Positions 1 to 11,300 of a stretch of DNA of 64,000 bases are shown here, one piece after another (position 1 is the first letter of the stretch; each line of letters starts with the position of its first letter). The stretch lies in the NCBI GenBank assembly GCA_002917075.1, contig NTMA01000031.1, forward strand, positions 323,890 through 387,889, written 5' to 3'. Below the pieces are notes generated by a model. It was not told the origin of the DNA, did not search any database, and was given only the letters and a program-made list of their open reading frames with translations. The translations under genes were made by a program, and so were the position numbers. This DNA comes from Hawksworthiomyces lignivorus (lineage: Eukaryota > Ascomycota > Sordariomycetes > Ophiostomatales > Ophiostomataceae).

Positions 1-979
1 ACCGAAGGCTTTGCGGTGTGTCTCTTCGTTCTTGACCTTGGATCCGGATTGGAGGAGACTCTGTAGTGAGTCGGCTGTCACTTGCCGCAGTGGTCACACT
101 GCTCTCTTTATGTAGCTCTGCATAATAATTTCCTTCTTGAGTCTTGCTGAGTTGATATGGGTAACATGTTGTCCAGTTGGCATCTAGTCTTCTATTGACG
201 CTATATTGCCCTCGACCCCAACTGTACTCCGGAGGTACCACTTGGTTTGGGCCAACAATAGCTTCGCCTGGGAAATGTTCTCGACAATCTCGAAAGCCTT
301 GCAGAGATTTTGTAGGGGGAGATGATAAGGCGGGCACCGTCATGGACATCAAGTGTGAATGCTGCCGGTTCGAAGTCGTTGAAAGTTGCTGAAACGTATT
401 GGATGAATTCGCTGTGTGCCGTCTTGTAGGCGTCTCTGTGGTATCAAGTCCTTTACCAGAGCTAACTGAAATACCACCTAGGTCAAACAAACGGCTATTC
501 CAGATTGTTTGTCTTGTGTGTATGTCACTTTGCGAATATTGAGTATTTGATTGCAGTTTTACACCGCTTGACCAGTGTTGCAATGCACCATGTTGTTGCG
601 AAGTTACTGGTGGAAATTCCATCAATGGGGATGTAGATGGCAAGCACATGTTCGGAAAGGTTGAAGTGAGCAGACCGGTTCTTGCAATGCTCATGCTTTC
701 ATCGACACCTGTCTTCCCGTGAAGTGACCCGGGCATGGTGGCCCTCTCACCCCTCGTCTCGTGTATGGCCCCTGCAGCAGGCTGGTGACGATAAGGTATC
801 GAGGATATGTTTTTCACAGTTTTTCCATCACTGGGTGGTATATTTTCTTTGTTATCCCAGTCTGTCTGTTGCTGATTATTGTAATAATGCAGCCGTTGTG
901 ATTGCTGCGGCGAACTGCAGTCGTTCTCGTGGAGATGCTCACCATCCCAGCCTTGCCAGCTCCAATGGCTTGCCGCCAT
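1..979 (-). CDS. Partial low-complexity protein, N-terminal part (runs off left edge)
   Basis: A continuous reading frame of 326 codons runs from an ATG at 979 to the left edge with no stop. It is a fragment of a longer protein whose C-terminus lies outside the window. The visible part is rich in Ser, Gln, Asn and Thr and looks disordered; I recognise no folded domain. Residues 42-49 read DNKENIPP, which contains a KEN box of the type recognised by the anaphase-promoting complex. An in-frame TAA lies 30 nt upstream of the ATG, but the ATG is also 10 nt downstream of a good acceptor (ctttctag). An alternative start is therefore an upstream exon from ATG 1093 with donor gtatct, whose phase fits. 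Serine/glutamine-rich N-termini like this are common in fungal transcription factors, but that is only a guess. Function unknown. Confidence 0.7.
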   Translation of the reverse strand, partial: MAASHWSWQGWDGEHLHENDCSSPQQSQRLHYYNNQQQTDWDNKENIPPSDGKTVKNISSIPYRHQPAAGAIHETRGERATMPGSLHGKTGVDESMSIARTGLLTSTFPNMCLPSTSPLMEFPPVTSQQHGALQHWSSGVKLQSNTQYSQSDIHTRQTIWNSRLFDLGGISVSSGKGLDTTETPTRRHTANSSNTFQQLSTTSNRQHSHLMSMTVPALSSPPTKSLQGFRDCREHFPGEAIVGPNQVVPPEYSWGRGQYSVNRRLDANWTTCYPYQLSKTQEGNYYAELHKESSVTTAASDSRLTTESPPIRIQGQERRDTPQSLR

Positions 980-1904
980 AGTTTTGCGTCTAGAAAGATT
1001 AGAAAATTAGACTGGGAATCCCAAGGACCTTGCCAGATACTGTACCACAAGGTGAAGTATATTCAGTCTCTGCTTCGCGATGCCATGGAGCATAAATTAC
1101 TAACATAACAATCTTCGCCAATAAACCTGTTAAACAGATTGGCAAGCCTCGCAAGAGAAGGAGGAAGATCAAGATCACAATATTAGAAGATTATTGAAAA
1201 AGATTCTATACTAACATAAACAAATAGAGTTTACCAAGCAGGCAGAAGACTTGATGCAAATTCAAAGATGGTCTGCCCTGCAGCTTGAGGGAATAAGAAA
1301 ACAGTGACAAGGCTCAAGCGAACGAGCACTGTATACCGAGCAATAGTAGCAGTCTAGAAGAGAGAAAGAAAGGAAATGAGAAGAAAATGGTGGACGATAA
1401 ATATTACCATATACAGAAGAACGGTAGGACCTTAAGACGTTAGGTGAATGAAGGTTGATACTTGTGGCGGGCGATGCGAGTGAATGAATGATGTTAAGGG
1501 CATAAACAGGATCTCTGGTTTCACCCCTATTTAATATGGCACTCCAGATCTCTTGTGGAAAGTAATATGTAGGTAGAAATGTGGCATAGTTGAAATGCTT
1601 CTGTTTTACTAGTTATGATATAATTTTTTTTAATCCATTCCGAAAGAAGGCTACACATCGACATTTGAAAGGCGATTTGAACATGTACATCATTGCAAGA
1701 ACGCCCCCAAATTGATAACAAAAAATAATGCCCGACTTTTTGTCAGTGGTCTCGTAGCCTTTCTAATTTCCCTTGTCTTAAAATCGTCGATGCTTTATGC
1801 TGTAGCGCGCCGGCTTCGTCTACGCTTCGTTCGTGGCAACATGCATCCTCGCCGTCGCGCCCCTGCTCTCGGCGGCAGCCTACCCCCCCCTTCTCCATCT
1901 TCTC
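980..1904. other. Intergenic: upstream of the left partial gene, downstream of cyclophilin 40
   Basis: No coding frame is supported here. The stretch is moderately AT-rich and should hold the promoter and leader of the left-edge gene (possibly with a short first exon ending near 1041) and the 3' end of the cyclophilin transcript. The last 100 bp become GC-rich next to the cyclophilin stop codon. Confidence 0.6.
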
Positions 1905-2463
1905 TCATGAGAAGAACTTCTGGTACGTCTTCTTCTCCTTCTCCCGGCGGGCCTTGACGGCGGCCTTGACCTGGTTCAGCTCGCGCAGGACGCCGGCGTC
2001 GGTGGGGGCCAGCTTGTGGGCCTCGGTGAGGTCGGCGAGGGCGTCGTCCTCGTCCTTGAGCTTGACTAGGGCCTGAGCGCGGCGGAAGAGGGCCTTTGCC
2101 TGGTCGGCGGGAGCGATGTCGGCGACGGCGAGGGCGTTGGATGCGGCGCTGCGGGCGTCCTGCCAGGCGCCCAGCTTGATATGCATGAGGGCGGCGTTGC
2201 TGTTGACGCTGATGCGCACCTGGTCCAGGGCTGCCTTGGTGCCGGTGGGGGCGCCGTCCAGGTCGGGCTCCTCGTTGAGGTAGCGCAGGGCCTTGTGGTA
2301 CTTTTCCAGGGCCGCGGCCCAGTTGCCGCTCTTGAAGGCGGCGTTGCCGAAGCCCTTGCAGTCGCTGGCGATCTTGAGGATGCGCTCGGCCGACAGCGTC
2401 GGCCCGCTGCCGCCGAGGCTGGCCAGCGGGTCCGCCCCCGCTGCTCCTGCTGGTTCTGATTTT

Positions 2464-2500
<37 letters not shown>

Positions 2501-3134
2501 TGACGCCCGACTCCGCCTCGTCCTCGGGGAAGTCCTCGTACGGGTCGCCAAAGGCGTCGGGCTGCTTAGGGGCGTCGCCGGCCAGGGCGGCGTCCTCGCC
2601 GGTCAGCTGGCCGCAGTCGGCAATGACGACGTCCTTGGACGGCTTGTCACCGGGCTCGGTGGGCACGTTCTCGATCTGGCGCACGATGGACTTGCCGGCC
2701 AGGACCTGGCCGAAGACGACGTGCTTGTTGTCGAGGTGCGGCGTCGGCACGGTGGTGATGAAGAACTGCGAGCCGTTGGTGCCGGGCCCAGCGTTGGCCA
2801 TGCTCAGCAGAAAGGGGCGGTCGTGCTTGAGCGTAAAGTTCTCGTCGGCAAACTTCTCGCCGTAGATGGAGGCGCCGCCCGTGCCGTTGCCGGCGGTGAA
2901 GTCGCCGCCCTGCACCATGAACTGCTTGATCACGCGGTGGAAGATGGAGCCCTTGAAGTGCAGGGGCTTGCCGTCGGGCGTCTTGCCCTTCTCGCCTGTG
3001 CAGAGGGCGCGGAAGTTCTCGGCCGTCTTGGGCACGACGTCGTTGAAGAGCTCAAAGACGATGCGGCCGGCCGTCTTGTTGCCGATGCGCACATCGAAGA
3101 AGACACGAGGCCGCTGGGACTTGGAATCTGCCAT
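1905..3134 (-). CDS. cpr6: Cyclophilin 40-type peptidyl-prolyl isomerase with TPR domain
   Basis: Intronless, 409 residues. Residues about 10-177 form a cyclophilin domain with the active-site run [15 protein letters not shown] (Arg67) and the FFIT strand (124-127). The residue matching CypA Trp121 is His133 ([12 protein letters not shown]), as is usual in cyclophilin 40 and linked there to weak cyclosporin binding. After a linker with a 13-residue alanine run (about residues 212-225) the C-terminal half carries TPR-like helices (about 250-395) ending in a basic tail. Family knowledge: Cyp40/Cpr6 proteins are cytosolic Hsp90 co-chaperones that catalyse prolyl isomerisation and dock on Hsp90 through the TPRs. 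The start at 3134 is the first ATG of the conserved domain. A heat-shock-element-like site lies about 330 bp upstream. Length matches the family once the alanine linker is discounted. Confidence 0.95.
2462..2503 (-). repeat. (GCC)n trinucleotide tract coding polyalanine in Cyp40
   Basis: On the plus strand this is an almost pure run of gcg/cgg repeats. On the coding strand it encodes about 13 alanines in the linker between the isomerase domain and the TPRs. Pure codon repetition suggests slippage expansion. Confidence 0.85.
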
Positions 3135-3827
3135 TGTGAGGGGAGGTGAGAGGAAGTGAGATGAGGTCTATGGTATGAAAGACAGGAGGATTGAGACTGA
3201 ATCACACGGGGGGGGAATCAAATGAGATTACAGACTGAAGGTGTGAGTGAGGTGAGGTAAATGAAGCTGGTGAGAAGCGGTGGTGAAGGATCCTGGTTGG
3301 TGGGAAGTTCGCTTGAGGAAGCCTGCTGGTCTGGTCTGGTGAATAGTCACTCTGCTTGCCTTATTTCAGTGCTCGCATACGCTCTGAGCCGCCTTAGTCT
3401 CTGCCAATGTGTTGGGACTTCGAAAGAGAACAGTGATCCAACGGTCAGAAAATATTGAAGTGGAAGCTTCTAGACAACGCCATGCTAACAGAGGCTCCAA
3501 AAATAATTGAGCCAGCTGAAGTGGGGCCCAGTAAGCTCTTTTTCCTTGTCTTTGTACTCTCTCAATGCGCGGGGCACTGACCGAGGCTTACGATGGGCTC
3601 TAGCTAGTATAGAAGCAGAGAGACACCAGTAATAATTCAGGTATGTTTTGAGAATGATTCCAAGCAAACCCTGTATGGGACAAGCAAGCCTGGATAGTTT
3701 TCCTTTATCTTCATCTTCATCATACTGCGCGATTTTTTTTTTAAAAAAAAAAAAGGCCGTAAGAATTATGTGTGCTCGTCTATACGAAAAGAAAATATAC
3801 AATGGGTAAACCTCACTTTCGCTCTTG
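3135..3827. other. Intergenic: Cyp40 promoter and DTD 3' end
   Basis: No coding sequence beyond the last DTD exon. The stretch holds the upstream region of the cyclophilin gene. A block of 10 T followed directly by 12 A (3733-3754) lies 74 nt past the DTD stop codon and could act in 3'-end formation of that gene. Confidence 0.6.
3461..3475. promoter_or_regulatory. Heat-shock-element-like site upstream of cyclophilin 40
   Basis: The sequence tgGAAgcTTCtaGAc has two perfect and one near-perfect inverted nGAAn units at 5-bp spacing, with another GAA just upstream (3457-3459). It lies about 330 bp upstream of the Cyp40 start. Hsf1 control of yeast CPR6 is known; binding here is inferred. Confidence 0.35.
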
Positions 3828-4607
3828 TCATGAACTGCCGTTTTCCTTAGAGACCGCTTTGGACGACGTAGATATCTCGATGGTGACCTGGCTATATTAG
3901 AGAAGAAAGGACCAAATACAGAAAGGGAAAAGAAGAAAAAGGCAAGAGAGAAGATACTCACCGGCCCGTCGTTCACAAGCGCCACCTCCATCATCGCTCG
4001 GAAAACGCCATCCTTGACGCGTTCGACCTCGTAGCTGTCTCGAACCTTCTGCAGAAAGTAGTTGTAGAGACGCTGGGCTTCGTCGCCGCCGAGTGCACCA
4101 CTGAATGACGGCTTGCTGCCCTTTTTGGTGGATGCTAGCAGGGTGAATTGGGACACTGTTTTTGTCAGTTAGTCTCGCGATTCGAAGGCCTTCCGCTTCC
4201 AGTCGGATATGCACAACATACCACACAGGATCTCGCCTTTGATGTCTTGAACGCTCATCTTCCACTACAGCCAGATCTGTTAGCAGGACTGACCAACACG
4301 GCAGAAGCCAGACACTACCCCGGTAGACTACGTCAGACATACCCGGCCTCCGTCGTCGTCATCCCACAGCCGCAGCTTGACCACCTTGGCTGCAAGCGTT
4401 TCGGCATCCTTCTCTGTGTCTCCAGGGGCTACAGCTGCGAACACGAGCACGCCCTTGCCGATGGACGACACCAATTCTTTCTCGACCGTGACCGAGGCCG
4501 ACAGCACACGCTGTAGAATTGCTGATCAGTTGCCAAACTGTTAGTGAGTGTAGATTCAAACAGTAGGCTATGCAGTCCGGCCTGTCAAGGGCCGTCTCAC
4601 CTTTCAT
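3828..4607 (-). CDS. DTD1: D-aminoacyl-tRNA deacylase (DTD)
   Basis: Assembled from five exons on the minus strand: 4601-4607, 4343-4521, 4222-4264, 3962-4155 and 3828-3887, giving 160 residues, a normal DTD length. The first exon is only 7 nt (ATGAAAG). All four introns are GT-AG and all phases agree. The enzyme hydrolyses D-amino acids mischarged onto tRNA and proofreads chirality in translation. Both family motifs are present: VSQFTLLAS at residues 77-85 and NDGPVT at 138-143, the latter carrying the Gly-cisPro pair that excludes L-amino acids. The GPVT motif is split by the last intron, so no single open frame shows the intact protein. The short polar tail is not conserved. It is divergent from Not3/5 across a 1.4-kb shared upstream region. 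Confidence 0.95.
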
Positions 4608-4879
4608 CGCGATGAGCTGCAATACAAGTTGCCGTGTTGTGGTGTTGCTGCTGTTGCTGTCCCAGAGCAGCCGATACCCTTGCTGGCGGAGGAGGCTCGC
4701 ACTAATGACTCCTTCGTGTATTCCCAGCGAAAGCCTGTGACACAGTACTACAGGCCTCGCATTAGCGCGGTGCCCTGGCCCTGGCTCAGGGTACGTGGTA
4801 TATTCAACTCGTGGGTGCTGCTCCATAATTTCAGCTTACCTCAGTGTAGGTACCTACCTATTTTTAAATGCGCATAAGA

Positions 4880-4887
4880 CACGTGAT
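4880..4887 (-). promoter_or_regulatory. RTCACGTG E-box octamer (Cbf1-type)
   Basis: CACGTGAT on the plus strand, i.e. ATCACGTG on the minus strand, 273 bp upstream of the DTD ATG. It matches the RTCACRTG site bound by Cbf1-type bHLH factors. Assignment is by motif only. Confidence 0.4.
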
Positions 4888-5193
4888 ATCACCATAATCT
4901 TATACGCAATGAGGTTCAAGACACTCTTCGTTCCCAGCCCATTTTGTCCTTTCTAAAGCTATACTGACGGCGCCATATTATACAATGAATTTCCGTATAT
5001 TTGAGAAGTCGGCTGAGGAAATAGCACAAGAAGAGGTCGCTGAACATACCCAACATGTGCATGTACGGAGCATTACTTGTTTGAACCTCCGGCCTTGCGT
5101 TTCGATTGGCGCTTTTTCAAATCTGGCAGCGTCATAGAGCAAATATGATTGGCTGTAATTTTGCACAAGGATTTTTTAAATAAGAAAAAAATT

Positions 5194-5201
5194 CACGTGA
5201 T
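5194..5201 (-). promoter_or_regulatory. RTCACGTG E-box octamer (Cbf1-type)
   Basis: Second CACGTGAT in the same divergent region, in the same orientation as the copy at 4880, about 850 bp upstream of the Not3/5 start and next to an A/T-rich run. Confidence 0.4.
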
Positions 5202-6047
5202 GCTGGAGCTGCCAGGTAACTTGCAGTGCTCACAAGGTAGCAAGAGTACTTGAAAGAGAAGCAACACACTACTAATTAAAGTGAAAACACAAGTAAAATA
5301 AGCGGCAGCCGCTGCACGTTTTGGTGCATGATTTCTCCACTTTTTTTCCAGCTCAGGCAGGTAGGGCCACGGCTGTCCTCAATCTCGCTTTGTTTCGCTG
5401 CTGGTTGTTTCTGAATCGCGCCTGCCAAAACTGTGTGGACAGACCAAACGGAACTCCCTTTCATCTCTCCCTTAATTGCACTTTCGTATTTCATCATCCA
5501 ACCCGCCAGCCTTTCCAGAGCGACTCTAGCTGTCATTTCGCTATCGTGATACTCACAAAGGCATACGGACCGCGTTTGCTTTTTGGCCTTTGTCTTCGCC
5601 GGACACCCCTCGAGCTTCCCCGACCATTTGTTTGCCATTGACCGGACAAACAACGTCGAAAAAAAATCCCCCCCAAGCAAAATCAAGTTAGCGAGGCCTA
5701 AAAACTCTAATCAGGACAGCCTTGTTTTCTACCCCGACAACGAACACACAGAAGGGGGGAAGACATCAAGAGAAGGGCAGGCAAGAAAATCAGAGACGGA
5801 ATTTATTTACTTCTTACCCGTTTTTGTTGCCCGGCGTGGCAGGTCCAGCACCGACCCTCATCTGCAAGGCTATATCGCATCTTCACCACTTAGCCCTCCA
5901 ACAGGCCACCGTTGTCTTTTCTCCTACCACCTACCTCCCTCCTCTTGACGAGACGAGACGAACCGATTCTCGACCTTTCGTCAGTTGCACAGGAGACATC
6001 TCAACTCTTCGTCTGAGCACTGACATCCTTCAACACCCACCAGCAGC

Positions 6048-8343
6048 ATGGCGGCACGAAAACTGCAGCAGGAAGTGGACAAATGCTTCAAGAAAGTCAC
6101 AGAAGGCGTTGCCGAGTTCGACGCCATCTATGAGAAGATTGAGCAATCCAATAACCCTGCCCAAAAAGAAAAGCTGGAGGACAACCTAAAGCGCGAAATC
6201 AAGAAGCTCCAGAGATTACGCGACCAGATCAAGACATGGGCGGCCGGCAACGAGATCAAGGACAAGGGTCCATTAATGGAATACCGGAGGCTGATTGAGA
6301 CAGTATGTTGTTCTGCTTGAAGATGCACCGCAGCCCCGAGAAAGGAGGAGATGAAGAGTTGGTTCTTGTTTGCTAACCGGCGCCGCGCCTGTGTTTGTGC
6401 GTGTGCGTGAATGCAGCAAATGGAGAGATTCAAAGCTGTCGAAAAGGCCATGAAGACAAAAGCGTATTCAAAAGAGGGCCTATCTGCTGCCACGAAGCTC
6501 GATCCAAAAGAGCAGGCCAAGCTCGAAACAAGCGATTTCCTCAGCGCCCAAGTCGACGAGCTGGAGCAGCAGATCGAGTCGCTCGAGGCCGAGGGCGAAT
6601 CCATCCAGGCTACGATGAAGCGGGGCAAAATGCACGGCGCAAAAGCAGATCGTATGGCTGAGATAGAGCGCATCATAGAACGACATAAGTGGCACCAAGG
6701 CAAGCTGGAGCTGATCCGCCGCTCTCTCGAGAATGGCGGCGTCGACGTGGACCAGGTCAACGAGCTGGAGGAGAGCATCCGCTATTATGTCACAGACAAT
6801 ATGAACGACGACTTCATGGAGGACGAGACCATGTATGATGACCTGAGCCTAGACGAGGAAGAAGATGCCTTTGGCATGAACCAGGAGAACGACAAGGTGT
6901 CTTCGCAAGACAACCAATCCATACAAGACGACACGCCAGAAGCCGAGGGCAAACCAATTGCTGCCCCCCCCGCAAGCAGTAGTAAAGGAGGACGACCAGC
7001 AGTCGAGCCGGCAGGGTTCCCATCCACGTCGGCGCGGCGACCTTCTGCACAACTCAAATCTCCTCTTCCGGCACTGGCAACACTGCATACTCCACTTCCT
7101 ACACTCAGCAATGGCACGACAGCAGCAGCGATGAAGCCCGCATCTATACCTGCGCGGCCTGCGGGCGAGGGTCTGAAGTATGCCTCTGCGGCGGCGGCAG
7201 CGGCGGCGAGCGACAAGCTGAACGTGGGCATTGCGCCACTGCCACCACCACCAGGAGCACCAGGTCCGTCGCAACAGCTTCCGAGCATATCGTCGCTGCC
7301 CTCTGTACAAGCGAACAGGACCAGCGCCGCCAACTCGCCAAAACCCCACTCCGCGCTGCCGTCCGCATCTGCTGCTGCGTCATCACAGCAGCCTGCGGAG
7401 AAGGCTTCTTCGCCCGCCATATCTGCTATAACAACAGCATCTACGACATCGGCAAAGTCGGCAAGAGGGAAGAATCTGGCGGCTGCCGCCGCTGCAGCCG
7501 CCGCCGCCGCCGCAGCACCACCACCAATACCGGCCTCTGATCCGCCAGAGGCAACAAGCAAAGGTAAGGCATTCCATCTCAAGTGGAAGTGGGGAATTCG
7601 ACCGCCAAGTGTCGTTCTTGCTAATTCCATTTTGTGCACCCCTCCCCCGCAGGTGCTGTTCCGACAAACGGTGTTACAAATGGCGTGAAGTCGACCCCAG
7701 TCATCGAAGAGGAAGACGAGGCGAGAGAAGAAGAGTCCATCTACCATCTACCAGCCTCGCTGCAAGATTTGGTCGAGTCCTTCGAGGTGACGAAGAGCCG
7801 GCCGCCGCAGAACAACCCGTCGGCTGCCCTGCGCATGCTGGCCCAGTCCGCGAGCAATCCGCCAATAGCTTCTGACTCCGAACCCGCCAGGCGCTACGTT
7901 CCCGATGCCCGCTTCCAATCCACATCCAACTACCCACAAGAACCCCTACCTCTGCTAGACGACCCCCGATTATACAACCGGATAGATCCTGATACCCTCT
8001 TCTACGTCTTCTATTACAAGCAGGGCACATATCAGCAATATCTGGCCGCGAAGGCTCTGAAAGACATGAGCTGGCGCTTCCACAAGCAATATCAGACTTG
8101 GTTCCAGCGCCATGAAGAACCAAAGAGCATCACGGAGGAGTTTGAGCAAGGCACCTACCGCTTCTTTGACTACGAGAGCACATGGTAAGATAGAATACGT
8201 TCCGGAGACCTGTTCCATTCCAAGAGCTGGATTATAAGGAAGGAGGTTAGAGAGACTTTGGCAACTAACAGCTCTCTTTTAGGATGAACCGGAGAAAAGC
8301 GGACTTCAAGTTCATCTATAAATTTCTCGAAGACGACGTTTAA
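6048..8343 (+). CDS. NOT5: CCR4-NOT complex subunit Not3/Not5
   Basis: Four exons: 6048-6302, 6417-7563, 7653-8184 and 8283-8343, giving 664 residues. Introns are GT-AG with in-phase joins; intron 1 carries a gctaac branch site. Residues 1 to about 235 are the basic/acidic coiled-coil Not3 N-terminal domain, starting [17 protein letters not shown]. The middle (about 250-500) is disordered, rich in Ser/Pro/Ala, with two alanine runs. The C-terminus (about 560-664) is the NOT box shared by Not2/3/5, including [20 protein letters not shown] and ending [10 protein letters not shown]. Family knowledge: the subunit scaffolds the CCR4-NOT deadenylase with Not1 and Not2, and yeast Not5 monitors the ribosomal E-site to link poor codon optimality to mRNA decay. 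The acidic segment near residues 250-285 ([18 protein letters not shown]) is usual for the family. A long CT-rich leader precedes the start. Confidence 0.96.
7480..7518 (+). repeat. Polyalanine-coding GCN tract in Not3/5
   Basis: A run of GCC/GCT/GCA codons encodes about 14 alanines in the disordered middle of Not3/5, close to the third exon boundary. A shorter alanine run lies at about 7186-7209. Confidence 0.85.
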
Positions 8344-11300
8344 GCTCTGCATTAGGCGCTCTGGATGAGCGGTAGGAGAAAGTCCCTTCAGGCGGAATGA
8401 AAGTGCCTGCGGATGGCCATGGAGCTGCGAGCGGAACTCGCAACAGACGGTCGGCGTTTTGAGATGTTATCCTCCCATCACCGCAAATCTATTTTCTCTC
8501 TTGCTATCTTGATTTATGTGCTTTTGCTAGTACTTAGTTCCGCGCAATACGAAGAGGATAGCGAATTGTCAGGCTATCCTCGTTCTCGGGTGTTATTTTT
8601 ATTCTCACTTGCGTGATGAAGTGCTCTAAGCTTGCTCATTGTGTCGCCCGTACAACTCCTTTGCACGGCCTTTGCCTTGACAGTATGCCGAACGAAGCCG
8701 GCCCAGTTTATTTTTCTAGCTCGCCTTTGCTGTCCTAATGTGAGCAGGGGCTGTGCAAAGTGCCACGTCTAGATTGATTCGATGGCGCGTGAAACTAAGT
8801 TCAGAGGGTCTGCGTGAGAAAACACATAGTTGGCATTGCCAATCATTCTTCAAGCTGCATCCAGATATGCCTCAAACTTTCTACACGTCATGATGTTCTA
8901 GTGCCGGCATTCGCACCATGAACTGTACAGCTGCGTAGAGTTTTTCCGGCTTTGTCCAGGTGACGATCGTCAGCCTAATTTGAAGGGATCAAGGTGAAGA
9001 GCGTCGTGTTATTCAGTTGGTTAGCGTGTTTTGTGTGTGTGTATGTGTGTGTGTGCGTGTGTGATGTGTGTGTGCTCGCTAGAAACGAGGCTGGCCGATG
9101 CGAGAAAGAGAAATAGCACAACAGGTTTGAATGTGAAGCCATATCTACTATATTTCGGCTAAGAAAACGGCCGAAACCACACCTGCAAAATGCCTCGGGA
9201 CTTTTGTAAGGAAAAATATGCGTTTATCACCCGAGAAAGTGGGCGGCCAACCAACAGTACTATCGATGCGCTGGTTTTCTGTTATTCCGCAGCCTTGTTT
9301 TTCTATCTATTAAGAGCGGCCCCTGGCAGTGTTTATGTAAGGCAGAGCCGATCAAATTCGCACTTGTGAGACGTCAGTTTACGGCCTCCTGCTTGCCAGT
9401 GTCATAGTACAAATCGCGAAGGCAGATTTCTGCTCCGCTACTTCCGCCTCACTTTCGTTTCTTTGGTACTTCGAACACGATGCGGTCCGTTCTATTGGAA
9501 ACCTGTCGATTCTCCCCAGCAGAGGGCTCGCAACACTGAGCGCGAGGCATTGGCTAATGCTCCTGCTCTAGGCCTAAATCTTTCAAGCTTGCTGCAGATG
9601 GAGAATCGAGACCTAAATCTCGCAAAAACTGGATTGGGTATGAAGATCAAGACCCTCTTGCAAGGATTGATCAAGGATATTTGACATGGGTTGGGTCTAA
9701 AAAATGAATATTTAAAAGGTGTCTCCAGATTTTCGACGCCACGAAAATAAAACCTGAAAAGAAGAATCCACAAGAGCGCAGAACAAGGATTCTGATCACT
9801 TCACCGTGGCAGGTTTTTATTTTGCCCTTTTAATTTTATTTTTGATTTCTATATATGATTTTTTTGAGTGTTTAGCAGTCCTGAACGTTCGTGGGAGGGC
9901 TACCTTTCTGCAAATCCTGGCCTCGTTTTGCAGATTATCAAGCTAGGTATTGCTATGCCGCCAACTCGGTCGCTTCTTTATCTTCCGTCATGTTGATCCT
10001 GCCTCACACCAACTTCTCTCTTATCCTGCTTCTTCCGAAGTGCTCTTATGACGAAGGCCTTTCCAAATCTTCATATCGCTGTCATGGCTGCGAAATAAAC
10101 GGATGAGACCGGGGGGAAGGGGCAACACGACGCGCAAAAGACGCAGACGCAACTACCCGCACCACATAAGTCTCACCCAATATTAGAATATCGTTTCGAG
10201 GATCGTCTTGTGTGTTGATGATCGGCTTGCCCTTGTGGGTTCCAGTTGCTATTTATTCATTTTCCTTCCCTGTCTTCTATTGGTTTCTTTCGTATGTGCC
10301 GCAGATGTCTTCCTGTTTCTATTTCAGCTTGGTTTCAAGAGTACTGAGCAGGCGAGTCGTTGGTCCTTTTTTCTGGGGCCAGTTACTAGAAATAGAAAGC
10401 CGTTGATAATTTAGGCGACGGACAACACAGCATCAGACAACAAGCGAAGCATTGAAGATCAGAATTGGCGGTTGCCTAATCGTTGCACTGGAATCCAATA
10501 GTGTGCGTTACCACTTGGTAACTTTCGTGCATTGGATTTGCTCGCCGATTGTGCCTTTTTTTTCCCCTCTTCTCCCCAGCTGGTCAGTGAATGACCACAC
10601 AGCCTTGTTCCTTTTCATCTCGCATTTTTTTGGGTTTGTGGCGCCGCAGCTCCGCGCACCACCCTGCTGTCTCGGTCTTGCAAGTGCAGACAGCCCTGAT
10701 TTTCTTTTCTCTTGCCTTTATCCATTCATGTTACCTTTTCGGTTGACATCTTTGCCCTCCCGCACACTTGCGCAGCATTTGCAGTCGCTCGGAATTGGCA
10801 GCCGTCGTTCGACATGCAAGGTCGACCCCACCCTACAATGGCCATCCGCAGATATTACTAGTGGTCGTCTAAGTCAGAGACCAGAAACGGGATTGGCTTG
10901 CCAATGAAAGGCAGACTTCTAGGCATCTGAGCAAGGCACACCGAACATAAACCGAATAAATCCCCTGTGCGCATAAGCAACTTCATTTGGAGTCCGCAAC
11001 GAGCTGCTTACTTGCCTCGTCGCCTTGTGCCGTTCGTCCGCCCTCGACGGTTTTGAAACTTCCATTTGAATTGTTTCAACCCACGGAAAGAATTCGACAG
11101 AGTTCTTTTTGTGTGCTGACGAAAGAAGCGACTTACATTCCTCTTATCGTGAATTCGGTGGACCTTGACTCCTTAGGGGCTGGGGGGTCGGTGGCTCAGC
11201 CCTGCGTCATTGCCTCTTAACACCGTCCTGTGCGGCCAGCGTTCTTTTAGGTACTAGGTTCCATCGGTGCTACTCTGAAACTAAGCTCTTTCATCTCCTA

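Larger units (their letters stand above)
4608..6047. promoter_or_regulatory. Divergent promoter region between DTD and Not3/5
   Basis: This 1.4-kb region separates two genes transcribed away from each other. It contains two copies of the E-box octamer ATCACGTG (reverse orientation) at 4880-4887 and 5194-5201. From about 5300 to the Not3/5 start it becomes CT-rich, as is typical of fungal 5' leaders, and holds several upstream ATGs. No conserved coding frame is seen. Confidence 0.6.

Noticed and set aside
3485..4156. 223-codon single-exon version of DTD
   Set aside because: It reads through an intron after NDGP; splicing restores the GPVT motif and a normal C-terminus.
6785..7747. 320-codon antisense frame over Not3/5
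   Set aside because: It runs opposite the disordered, alanine-rich middle of Not3/5 and crosses its intron; composition is that of a shadow frame.
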